Shown here one piece after another: positions 19,701 to 29,400 of a stretch of 64,000 nt of DNA (its first letter is position 1; the number at the start of each line of letters is the position of its first letter). Origin of the DNA: Xylocopa sonorina (Eukaryota > Arthropoda > Insecta > Hymenoptera > Apidae). The stretch covers positions 186,001 to 250,000 of the forward strand of contig NW_027490152.1 of NCBI RefSeq assembly GCF_050948175.1. The letters run 5' to 3'. The notes beneath the pieces are model-generated. The model was not told where the DNA came from, searched no databases, and worked only from the letters and a program-made list of their open reading frames with translations. A program made the translations under genes and the position numbers.

Positions 19701-21370
19701 CCGTTTGTCAGGGCTTAATTCATATACCGCCAGAACAACATAGAGAAAAAATCATTAAAGAAAATCATGATACACCAGTTGGCGGACACAAAGGTGTCAA
19801 CAAAACTTATTCGCGAATTAGGGAAAGATTTTATTGGCCGAATATGAAATCCGATATTCAAAATTACATTAGTAAGTGCAAAAGTTGTCAAACCGAAAAA
19901 TTAGTTCGCGTAAAGACACGGCAACCTCTCACGTTAACGGACACACCAGGTAGCGCATTTGATAAAATATCCATAGATGTTATGGGACCCCTTCCCACTA
20001 CACCCGACGGGTTCACCAACATCCTGACAATCCAAGACTTACTCACAAAATATTCCGTCGCGATCCCGCTAAAGCAAACCACAGCAGTCGATATAGCAGA
20101 TGCCCTTATCACCGGCTTTATATGCAAGTTCGGATGTCCTAAAGGAATTTTGACCGATCAAGGGTCGAATTTCATCAATAGTTTAATAAAAGCAATCGCC
20201 ATAAAATTCCGTATAAAACAATATAAATCCACAGCTTTCCACCCGCAAACGAACGGCTCGGTGGAAAGGTCACACCATGTTTTAGCAGAATATTTGAGAC
20301 ACTACATCGACACCAGTGGCGATTGGGAGAAATGGCTACCGTACGCCATGTTCTCCTATAATACGAGCGTACATGAGGGAACATTATACACACCCCATGA
20401 ACTCGTATTCGGGCGTATCGCGAGAACGCCATCCGAAAATCCATTCCAGGACATCTCAGAAAATGAAACATACTCAGATTATTTAATAGATTTAAATGAT
20501 AAAATCACAAGTTCCCAAAGAATTGCAAAAGAGAATTTAGATAACGCAAAGCGCCGTGCAAAATACTACTACGACCGTAAGCAAAATATCCAGAAATTCG
20601 AAGTTGGTCAGTGGGTTTATTTACTGCGAGAACCCTACAAACATAAATTTCAGTCACAATATGTGGGTCCATATAAAATACTCGAAATTCTGGGTAACAA
20701 CAATGTAAAGTTATCTGTTAAGGGAAAAGTTAAGATTGTCCATTCGAATAAGATAAAAATATGTAAGCGCATGAGTGGTTTAAAACAGAAAGAGACTGAT
20801 AAACAGTTGAATGAGTGCGAATTTAGTGCGGAAAACATTAATGCGAGTGCCAATAAACTCAGTGCTAGTGATGAAAGTGATGACAGTGCCAGCAACAGGC
20901 CAATCAACCCCGAGGGTCCATTCACCAGTCACAGAGGCCACTCCCCAAAAGCGAAGCGAGTCCGCTACACCAATGAGAGCAGAGACTCGGCGGAACTACG
21001 GCAGCCAACCGGCAGCGCAATAAATTCGGAGGAACGCCCACAGTCGTGCCCACCAGTCAGGAGATCTTGGCACCGCCAAGATTCCTTTTCTAAGGGGGGA
21101 GGTGTAACGTCCGGCGTATCGCCTTCCACCCCCCGGCGCCTCCCGCAGCACGCAACGACCAACTACCTGCGTCTACCTGCATCCTACCGCACGGGCGAAC
21201 CGCCCTTTGGCCGAGCTAAGGCAGCCGATCCGCTACATCCGCCTAGGAGATGGACGAGCCGACCGCGCTATCGCGCGTACCCAGCACCATACGAGGCACC
21301 ACCAGAGCAACGACCAGAATCTCCCGCCAGTATTCGCCCGTATTCACTCTTCTCATGCGTATACCGATAA
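16754..21370 (+). CDS. pol: Pol polyprotein (PR-RT-RNase H-IN), element 2
   Basis: It encodes the enzymes for processing, reverse transcription and integration. Visible motifs: aspartic protease DTG at 3-5; RT from about 370 to 560 with YLDD at 525-528; RNase H with D674 (TTDAS) and D783 (ADALSR); a run of ten prolines at 821-830; integrase zinc finger H1005-x6-H1012-x29-C1042-x2-C1045; integrase core D1075, D1135 and E1171, with the D-x35-E spacing; GPY at 1305-1307. Residues beyond about 1340 form a low-complexity, serine-, arginine- and proline-rich tail. The tail crosses the polypurine tract (near residue 1447) and the last 88-89 codons lie in the 3' LTR. The first Met follows KKTEF, part of the protease strand, so it is unlikely to be the real start; entry by -1 frameshift at 16565-16571 is more likely. 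No disabling change was seen. Confidence 0.95.
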   Translation: MIDTGAEINVIKRSALSPHARVDTSETLVITGVTNGQVTTVGTVNIVLFGRVVPFNVVDDNFPLGPDGILGSGFCADAEISFLKKEIRWHGMTIPFCRDIVSSEAKPDSNLEKTVPETSEVTKPIIQKSSKLHEKAKRAAKPPKESRETAKNFFNKLHQFVVPPRMNIGVKVRIINSHLAEGIIPRMDIAPGIYFGNALVKVTGDTVITRVINSTDKTVKIALPPIELEPVDISKCSKEDSSALFTTFSRTSNSNSISADTSGNPQKGNLDRSISRKTPRPDQGSSPCAKQKLTYAQVTKSAAKSAQPVKSRLERIIDLLRLEHLNEEEKNHVIDLIDKSQDLFYIEGDKLGHTTATTHKIPTVDDKPINVKQYRFPPAHKEEIRNQIETLLQNGVIRDSKSPYNSPLWVVPKKADSQGKRRWRVVIDYRALNEKSVADAYPLPCITEILDQLGSAKYFSTFDLASGFHQIPMEPADAHKTAFSTPYGHFEFTRMPFGLKNAPATFQRLMDSVLAGLQGNELFVYLDDIVVYASSLQEHATKYLKLTNKLRESNLSLQPDKCEFLRREVSYLGHIISESGVKPDPSKVSAVRNFPRPSNPKQIKQFLGLAGYYRRFIQNFSNTAKPLTNLLKKDIPFAWRNEQENAFVQLRDALCEAPILQYPNFKIPFIITTDASIDAIGAVLSQGPIGRDLPIAYTSRLLNSAEKNYSTIEKECLAIIYAVHQFRPYVYGNQFKLVTDHRPLVWMNSVKDPSSRLVRWRLKLAEYDYEIVYKTGKTNLNADALSRNPAKICPLNPISSSDEDIFDPVPKPYRSKKSTMPPPPPPPPPPSPESEDIRTTVDQLPTEHIRYEPLFKFTRDTIATRRDNLVTFITKAGHPYDSGASQLSKAGKFFIHKSDINLTKAKVVKVENFYHIQLPVIEHEKRAIDFQMVVETLRSLYDVISELQITSISMAQVSLDKIPWSQVQRILQDLFYETPLQITVCQGLIHIPPEQHREKIIKENHDTPVGGHKGVNKTYSRIRERFYWPNMKSDIQNYISKCKSCQTEKLVRVKTRQPLTLTDTPGSAFDKISIDVMGPLPTTPDGFTNILTIQDLLTKYSVAIPLKQTTAVDIADALITGFICKFGCPKGILTDQGSNFINSLIKAIAIKFRIKQYKSTAFHPQTNGSVERSHHVLAEYLRHYIDTSGDWEKWLPYAMFSYNTSVHEGTLYTPHELVFGRIARTPSENPFQDISENETYSDYLIDLNDKITSSQRIAKENLDNAKRRAKYYYDRKQNIQKFEVGQWVYLLREPYKHKFQSQYVGPYKILEILGNNNVKLSVKGKVKIVHSNKIKICKRMSGLKQKETDKQLNECEFSAENINASANKLSASDESDDSASNRPINPEGPFTSHRGHSPKAKRVRYTNESRDSAELRQPTGSAINSEERPQSCPPVRRSWHRQDSFSKGGGVTSGVSPSTPRRLPQHATTNYLRLPASYRTGEPPFGRAKAADPLHPPRRWTSRPRYRAYPAPYEAPPEQRPESPASIRPYSLFSCVYR
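21092..21102 (+). other. Polypurine tract, element 2
   Basis: AAGGGGGGAGG abuts the TG of the 3' LTR. It is the expected RNase H-resistant primer for plus-strand synthesis and is also translated as part of the pol tail. Confidence 0.85.
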
Positions 21371-22606
21371 ATACTCAAATCCTAGTTCTAAGTACACGAC
21401 TCAAACATTGTAATACGAACAACACACACATATAATTTTAAGACCGACGTACATATATATATATCCTAATTCATAAGTAGCGACGCGCGCCCGCGCGCAT
21501 TCGACGCTCGCGGCTCACGCGTAACGCGAGCGCTCCCACTCCGACCGGCCGCCCCACCGCGAGGCGCGCCCCACTCGAACGTACGCCCCACCGCGAGGGC
21601 TCAGCGACTCGCGCGCCACGGGAACCGAAGAGGTCCCGTGCACGCGACAGGATCGTCAGTTCGTACTCCGACACTCGTCTCGACTCGATCTCTCCGGGAC
21701 TCCTTCCGAGTACCCGCGGTTCTAATCTCTGATCCATGCCTTAGGGCTCTCAGCCACCTCTTCGAGGTGTCCTCTGTTTCTAGTTAAGTTCAAGTTCTAG
21801 TTCTTTAAGTACTTATATCTAGTTAGGGAAAGTATTAGTGTAAGATAGGTTTTATACTTAGAATATATTTTCACTTTTACCTACAATCAACGTTATTTTA
21901 TTTCATTTATCCTCGCGTTTACATACGGTTCTCGCGTATTCATACAATCACGTTCACTCTTTGAATTAGTACAGTTGCCTGGAAATTCTACTTCGTTAGA
22001 GAGGACCGCCGCTTAACCTTGTGGAACTACAGCTCTGTACTATTCGAAGTGACAATCGATCTTCGTTCTGCTGGACCGACACGGATAGAGAGGACCGCCG
22101 CTTACCAACTCGAATCCAGTCAGTCGAAGGTCGCTTTTGAATGTGCCGCGCCGTCTCGAAAAGAACGCGACGTGCAGGTCGAAAGAATCAGCTCCGACGA
22201 TTAGTGCGTGAATTCACCGAATCCAGGGCGAGCCAGGACTCTCGCTTCCGCTTCCAGTCCCTTCACTCTTCGGCCAGTTCTTCCAAGCGGGATCAGCATT
22301 CCTGCCAAGGCCAGTGGAGCCTCATTCCGCTGACGTTTCCGTTCCGCAGCTCCTACGCAGCTACCATTCCGGAAGGCGATCCCAGGAAACAGCGATACCT
22401 GGAACAGAAATATTAATTCAACCGAGGGCTCAAGACGACGAAAGGTAAGAGAATTTACATACTAAATCGCGTCCGCGTGTGCTTATAGTGTTCGCGTCCC
22501 ATTAAAGGAACCACGGCACCCATCACAATCGAGTGATCGGTTCCGCGTTTCGGCTACGTGTCGTCCGTCTCCCACACGAGAAATTCTCTCGGGCCAGGAC
22601 GTGACA
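21103..22606 (+). repeat. 3' LTR of element 2
   Basis: This is the second 1504-bp LTR, offset 7290 bp from the first. It begins in the open pol frame, which stops at 21370, and ends GTGACA just before the right CCTC duplication. Confidence 0.96.
22501..22506 (+). terminator. Possible polyadenylation signal in 3' LTR
   Basis: ATTAAA, a common variant of AATAAA, lies about 100 bp from the LTR end. No canonical AATAAA was noticed on the plus strand of the LTR. This is the weakest of the element's control sites. Confidence 0.25.
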
Positions 22607-22610
22607 CCTC
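22607..22610 (+). repeat. Target-site duplication, right copy (CCTC)
   Basis: It directly follows GTGACA of the 3' LTR and matches 13809-13812. Confidence 0.92.
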
Positions 22611-25600
22611 TTAAATCGCGATATCGCATCTCATTTCTATGTTTCGTGATAAGATATAATATTCATTGCGAAGTGTCATGAATACCGCGTATACACTTCA
22701 AAAGAATGTAAATGCGACACGTCCGTGCTAGGAAATAGCGTATGCAGATGTCTACGTGTCGTAACAATAGAGGTCTAATGTTTCTTAAAACGAGATATCG
22801 TATCTCATTTCGATGCTTCATCATAAGATGTAATATTCATTGCGATGTGTCATGTTTACCTCGTATTCACTTCAAAAGAATGTAAATGCGACACTTCAAT
22901 GCTAGGAAATAGCGTTTGCAGATGTCCACGTATCGTAACAATAGAGTTCTAATGCCTATTAAACCGCGATATCGCATCTTATTTCTATGTTTCGTGATAA
23001 GATATAGTATTCATTGCGAAGTGTCATGAATACCGCGTATACACTTCAAAAGAATGTAAATGCGACACATCCGTGCTAGGAAATAGCGTATGCAGATGTC
23101 TACGTGTCGTAACAATAGAGGTCTAATGTTTCTTAAAACGAGATATTGTATCTCATTTCGACGCTTCATCATAAGATGTAATATTCATTGCCATGTGTCA
23201 TGTATACCTCGTATTCACTTCAAAAGAATGTAAATGCGACACTTCAATGCTAGGAAATAGCGTTTGCAGATGTCCACGTATCGTAGCAATAGAGTACTAA
23301 TGCCTCTTAAATCGCGATATCGCATCTCATTTCTATGTTTCGTGATAAGATATAGTATTCATTGCGAAGTGTCATGAATACCGCGTATACACTTCAAAAG
23401 AATGTAAGTGCGACACGTCCGTGCTAGGAAATAGCGTATGCAGATGTCTACGTGTCGTAACAATAGAGGTATAATGTTTCTTAAAACGAGATATCGTATC
23501 TCATTTCGATGCTTAATCATAAGATGTAATATTCATTGCCATGTGTCATGTATACCTCGTATTCACTTCAAAAGAATGTAAATGCGACACTTCCTTGCTA
23601 GGAAATAGCGTTTGCAGATGTCCACGTATCGTAACAGTAGAGTTCTAATGCCTCTTAATTCGCGATATCGCATCTCATTTCTATGTTTCGTGATAAGATA
23701 TAATATTCATTGCGAAGTGTCACGAATACCGCGTATACACTTCAAAAGAATGTAAATGCGTCACATCCGTGCTAGGAAATAGCGTATGCAGATGTCTACG
23801 TGTCGTAACAATAGAGGTATAATGATTCTTAAAACGAGATATCGTATCTCATTTCTATGTTTCGTGATAAGAAATAATATTCATTGCGAAATGTCATGTA
23901 TACCTCGTATTCACTTCAAAAGTATGTAAATGCGACACTTCAATGCTAGGAAATAGCGTTTGCAGATGTCCACGTATCGTAGCAATAGAGTTCTAATGCC
24001 TCTTAAACCGCGATATCGCATCTCATTTCTATGTTTCGTGATAAGATATAATATTCATTGCGAAGTGCCATGAATACCGCGTATACACTTCAAAAGAATG
24101 TAAATGCGACACTTCCTTGCTAGGAAATAGCGTTTGCAGATGTCTACGTGTCGTAACAATAGAGGTATAATGTTTCTTAAAACGAGATATCGTATCTCAT
24201 TTCTATGTTTCGTGACAAGAAATAATATTCATTGCGAAATGTCATGTATACCTCGTATTCACTTCAAAAGTATGTAAATGCGACACTTCAATGCTAGGAA
24301 ATAGCGTTTGCAGATGTCCACGTATCGTAGCAATAGAGTTCTAATGCCTCTTAAACCGCGATATCGCATCTCATTTCTATGTTTCGTGATAAGATATAAT
24401 ATTCATTGCGAAGTGCCATGAATACCGCGTATACACTTCAAAAGAATGTAAATGCGACACTTCCTTGCTAGGAAATAGCGTTTGCAGATGTCTACGTGTC
24501 GTAACAATAGAGGTATAATGTTTCTTAAAACGAGATATCGTATCTCATTTCTATGTTTCGTGACAAGATATAATATTCATTGCGAAATGTCATGTATACC
24601 TCGTATTCACTTCAAAAGTATGTAAATGCGACACTTCAATGCTAGGAAATAGCGTTTGCAGATGTCCACGTATCGTAGCAATAGAGTTCTAATGCCTCTT
24701 AAATCGCGATATCGCATCTCATTTCTATGTTTCGTGATAAGATATAATATTCATTGCGAAGTGTCATGTATACCTCGTATTCACTTCAAAAGAATGTAAA
24801 TGCGACACTTCCTTGCTAGGAAATAGCGTATGCAGATGTCTACGTGTCGTAACAATAGAGGTATAATGTTTCTTAAAACGAGATATCGTATCTCATTTCT
24901 ATGTTTCGTGACAAGATATAATATTCATTGCGAAATGTCATGTATACCTCGTATTCACTTCAAAAGTATGTAAATGCGACACATCAATGCTAGGAAATAG
25001 CATTTGCAGATGTCCACGTATCGTAGCAATAGAGTTCTAATGCCTCTTAAACCGCGATATCGCATCTCATTTCTATGTTTCGTGATAAGATATAATATTC
25101 ATTGCGAAGTGCCTTGAATACCGCGTATACACTTCAAAAGAATGTAAATGCGACACTTCCTTGCTAGGAAATAGCGTTTGCAGATGTCTACGTGTCGTAA
25201 CAATAGAGGTATAATGTTTCTTAAAACGAGATATCGTATCTCATTTCTATGTTTCGTGACAAGATATAATATTCATTGCGAAATGTCATGTATACCTCGT
25301 ATTCACTTCAAAAGTATGTAAATGCGACACTTCAATGCTAGGAAATAGCGTTTGCAGATGTCCACGTATCGTAGCAATAGAGTTCTAATGCCTCTTAAAT
25401 CGCGATATCGCATCTCATTTCTATGTTTCGTGATAAGATATAATATTCATTGCGAAGTGTCATGTATACCTCGTATTCACTTCAAAAGAATGTAAATGCG
25501 ACACTTCCTTGCTAGGAAATAGCGTATGCAGATGTCTACGTGTCGTAACAATAGAGGTATAATGTTTCTTAAAACGAGATATCGTATCTCATTTCTATGT

Positions 25601-26425
25601 TTCGTGACAAGATATAATATTCATTGCCAAATGTCATGTATACCTCGTATTCACTTCAAAAGTATGTAAATGCGACACATCAATGCTAGGAAATAGCATT
25701 TGCAGATGTCCACGTATCGTAGCAATAGAGTACTAATGCCTCTTAAATCGCGATATCGCATCTCATTTCTATGTTTCGTGATAAGATATAATATTCATTG
25801 CGAAGTGTCATGAATACCGCGTATACACTTCAAAAGAATGTAAATGCGACACATCCGTGCTAGGAAATAGCGTATGCAGATGTCTACGTGTCGTAACAAT
25901 AGAGGTATAATGTTTCTTAAAACGAGATATCGTATCTCATTTCGCTGCTTCATCATAAGATGTAATATTCATTGCGATGTGTCATGTATACCGCGTTTAC
26001 TCTTCAAAAGAATGTAAATGCGACACATCCGTGCTAGGAAATAGCGTATGCAGATGTCTACGTATCGTAACAATAGAGGTCTAATGTTTCTTAAAACGAG
26101 ATATCGCATCTCATTTCTATGTTTCGTGATAAGATATAGTATTCATTGCGTAGTGTCATGTATACCTCGCATTCACTTCAAGAGAATGTAAACGCGACAC
26201 TTCCTTGCTAGGAAATAGGGTTTGCTGGTGTCCACGTGTCGTAACAATAAAGGTCTAATGTTTCTTAAAACGAGATATCGCATCTCATTTCCATGTTTCG
26301 TGATAAGATGTAATATTCATTGCGAAGTGCCATGAATACCGCGTATACACTTCAAAATAATGTAAGTGCGTCACATCCGTGCTAGGAAATAGGGTTTGCT
26401 GGTGTCCACGTTTCGTAACAAAAAA

Positions 26426-29400
26426 GGTCTAATGTTTCTTAAAACGAGATATCGCATCTCATTTCTGTGTTTCGTGATAAGATATAGTATTCATTGCGTA
26501 GTGTCATGTATACCTCGTATTCACTTCAAAAGTATGTAAATGCGACACTTCAATGCTAGGAAATAGCGTTTGCAGATGTCCACGTATCGTAGCAATAGAG
26601 TTCTAATGCCTCTTAAATCGCGATATCGTATCTCATTTCTATGTTTCGTGACAAGATATAATATTCATTGCGAAATGTCATGTATACCGCGTATACACTT
26701 CAAAAGAATGTAAATGCGACACATCCGTGCTAGGAAATAGCGTATGCAGATGTCTACGTGTCGTAACAATAGAGGTCTAATGTTTCTTAAAACGAGATAT
26801 CGTATATCATTTCGATGCTTCATCATAAGATGTAATATTCATTGCGATGTGTCATGTATACCTCGTATTCACTTGAAAAGAATGTAAATGCGACACTTCC
26901 TTGCTAGGAAATAGCGTTTGCAGATGTCCACGTATCGTAACAATAGAGTTCTAATGCCTCTTAAATCGCGATATCGCATCTCATTTCTATGTTTCGTTAT
27001 AAGATATAATATTCATTGCGAAGTGTCACGAATACCGCGTACACACTTCAAAAGAATGTAAATGCGACACATCCGTGCTAGGAAATAGCGTATGCAGATG
27101 TCTACGTGTCGAAACAATAGAGGTCTAATGTTTCTTAAAACGAGATATCGCATCTCATTTCTGTGTTTCGTGATAAGATATAGTATTCATTGCGTAGTGT
27201 CATGTATACCTCGTATTCACTTCAAAAGTATGTAAATGCGACACTTCAATGCTAGGAAATAGCGTTTGCAGATGTCCACGTATCGTAGCAATAGAGTTCT
27301 AATGCCTCTTAAACCGCGATATCGCATCTCATTTCTATGTTTCGTGATAAGATATAATATTCATTGCGAAGTGCCATGAATACCGCGTATACACTTCAAA
27401 AGAATGTAAATGCGACACTTCCTTGCTAGGAAATAGCGTTTGCAGATGTCTACGTATCGTAACAATAGAGTTCTAATGCCTCTTAAATCGCGATATCGCA
27501 TCTCATTTCTATGTTTCGTGATAAGATATAATATTCATTGCGAAGTGCCATGAATACCGCGTATACTCTTCAAAAGAATGTAAATGCGACACATCCGTGC
27601 TAGGAAATAGCGTATGCAGATGTCTACGTGTCGTAACAATAGAGGTCTAATGTTTCCTAAAACGAGATATCGTATCTCATTTCTATGTTTCGTGACAAGA
27701 TATAATATTCATTGCGAAATGTCATGTATACCTCGTATTCACTTCAAAAGTATGTAAATGCGACACTTCCTTGCTAGGAAATAGCGTATGCAGATGTCTA
27801 CGTGTCGTAACAATAGAGGTATAATGTTTCTTAAAACGAGATATCGTATCTCATTTCTATGTTTCGTGACAAGATATAATATTCATTGCGAAATGTCATG
27901 TATTCACTTCAAAAGTATGTAAATGCGACACTTCAATGCTAGGAAATAGCGTTTGCAGATGTCCACGTATCGTAGCAATAGAGTACTAATGCCTCTTAAA
28001 TCGCGATATCGCATCTCATTTCTATGTTTCGTGATAAGATATAGTATTCATTGCGAAGTGTCATGAATACCGCGTATACACTTCAAAAGAATGTAAGAGG
28101 TATAATGTTTCTTAAAACGAGATATCGTATCTCATTTCGATGCTTCATCATAAGATGTAATATTCATTGCGATGTGTCATGTATACCTCGTATTCACTTC
28201 AAAAGAATGTAAATGCGACACTTCCTTGCTAGGAAATAGCGTTTGCAGATGTCCACGTATCGTAACAATAGAGTTCTAATGCCTCTTAAATCGCGATATC
28301 GCATCTCATTTCTATGTTTCGTGATAAGATATAATATTCATTGCGAAATGTCATGTATACCTCGTATTCACTTCAAAAGTATGTAAATGCGACACTTCAA
28401 TGCTAGGAAATAGCGTTTGCAGATGTCCACGTATCGTAGCAATAGAGTTCTAATGCCTCTTAAATCGCGTTATCGCATCTCATTTCTATGTTTCGTGATA
28501 AGATATAATATTCATTGCGAAGTGTCATGAATACCGCGTATACACTTCAAAAGAATGTAAATGCGACACATCCGTGCTAGGAAATAGCGTATGCAGATGT
28601 CTACGTGTCGTAACAATAGAGGTCTAATGTTTCTTAAAACGAGATATTGTATCTCATTTCGACGCTTCATCATAAGATGTAATATTCATTGCGAAATGTC
28701 ATGTATACCTCGTATTCACTTCAAAAGTATGTAAATGCGACACATCAATGCTAGGAAATAGCATTTGCAGATGTCCACGTATCGTAGCAATAGAGTACTA
28801 ATGCCTCTTAAATCGCGATATCGCATCTCATTTCTATGTTTCGTGATAAGATATAATATTCATTGCGAAGTGTCATGAATACCGCGTATACACTTCAAAA
28901 GAATGTAAATGCGACACATCCGTGCTAGGAAATAGCGTATGCAGATGTCTACGTGTCGTAACAATAGAGGTATAATGTTTCTTAAAACGAGATATCGTAT
29001 CTCATTTCGCTGCTTCATCATAAGATGTAATATTCATTGCGATGTGTCATGTATACCGCGTTTACTCTTCAAAAGAATGTAAATGCGACACATCCGTGCT
29101 AGGAAATAGCGTATGCAGATGTCTACGTATCGTAACAATAGAGGTCTAATGTTTCTTAAAACGAGATATCGCATCTCATTTCTATGTTTCGTGATAAGAT
29201 ATAGTATTCATTGCGTAGTGTCATGTATACCTCGCATTCACTTCAAGAGAATGTAAACGCGACACTTCCTTGCTAGGAAATAGGGTTTGCTGGTGTCCAC
29301 GTGTCGTAACAATAAAGGTCTAATGTTTCTTAAAACGAGATATCGCATCTCATTTCCATGTTTCGTGATAAGATATAATATTCATTGCGAAGTGCCATGA

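Larger units (their letters stand above)
13813..22606 (+). mobile_element. Complete Ty3/gypsy-type LTR retrotransposon, element 2 (8794 bp)
   Basis: The order is LTR, primer binding site, gag, -1 overlapping pol, polypurine tract, LTR. Both LTRs are 1504 bp, start TGTAACG and end GTGACA, and no difference between them was noticed, which indicates a very recent insertion. All coding frames are intact and the target duplication is perfect, so this copy is potentially autonomous. The lineage within Ty3/gypsy is not assigned. No chromodomain-like C-terminus or env was recognised. Confidence 0.97.
11886..26425 (+). repeat. Higher-order satellite unit 0, interrupted by element 2
   Basis: Sequence from about 11886 matches that from 26426 at an offset of 14540 bp. 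Subtracting element 2 plus one 4-bp target duplication (8798 bp) leaves 5742 bp, exactly 33 x 174. On the right of the element, rare variants CATGTTTACCTCG (about 22851) and AATGCCTATTAAACC (about 22952) match unit 2 near 33921 and 34021. The middle part, about 23.2-25.6 kb, contains extra monomers not present in units 1 and 2, so collinearity is imperfect. Boundaries are approximate. Confidence 0.75.

Noticed and set aside
20760..21370. Envelope gene or chromodomain after integrase
   Set aside because: No separate frame of adequate length, signal peptide or membrane segment was seen, and the pol tail is low-complexity without a chromodomain-like pattern.
1..22606. Inverted pair as an assembly palindrome artefact
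   Set aside because: The two elements differ at five residues and the satellite between them is not itself a palindrome, so they are two separate insertions.
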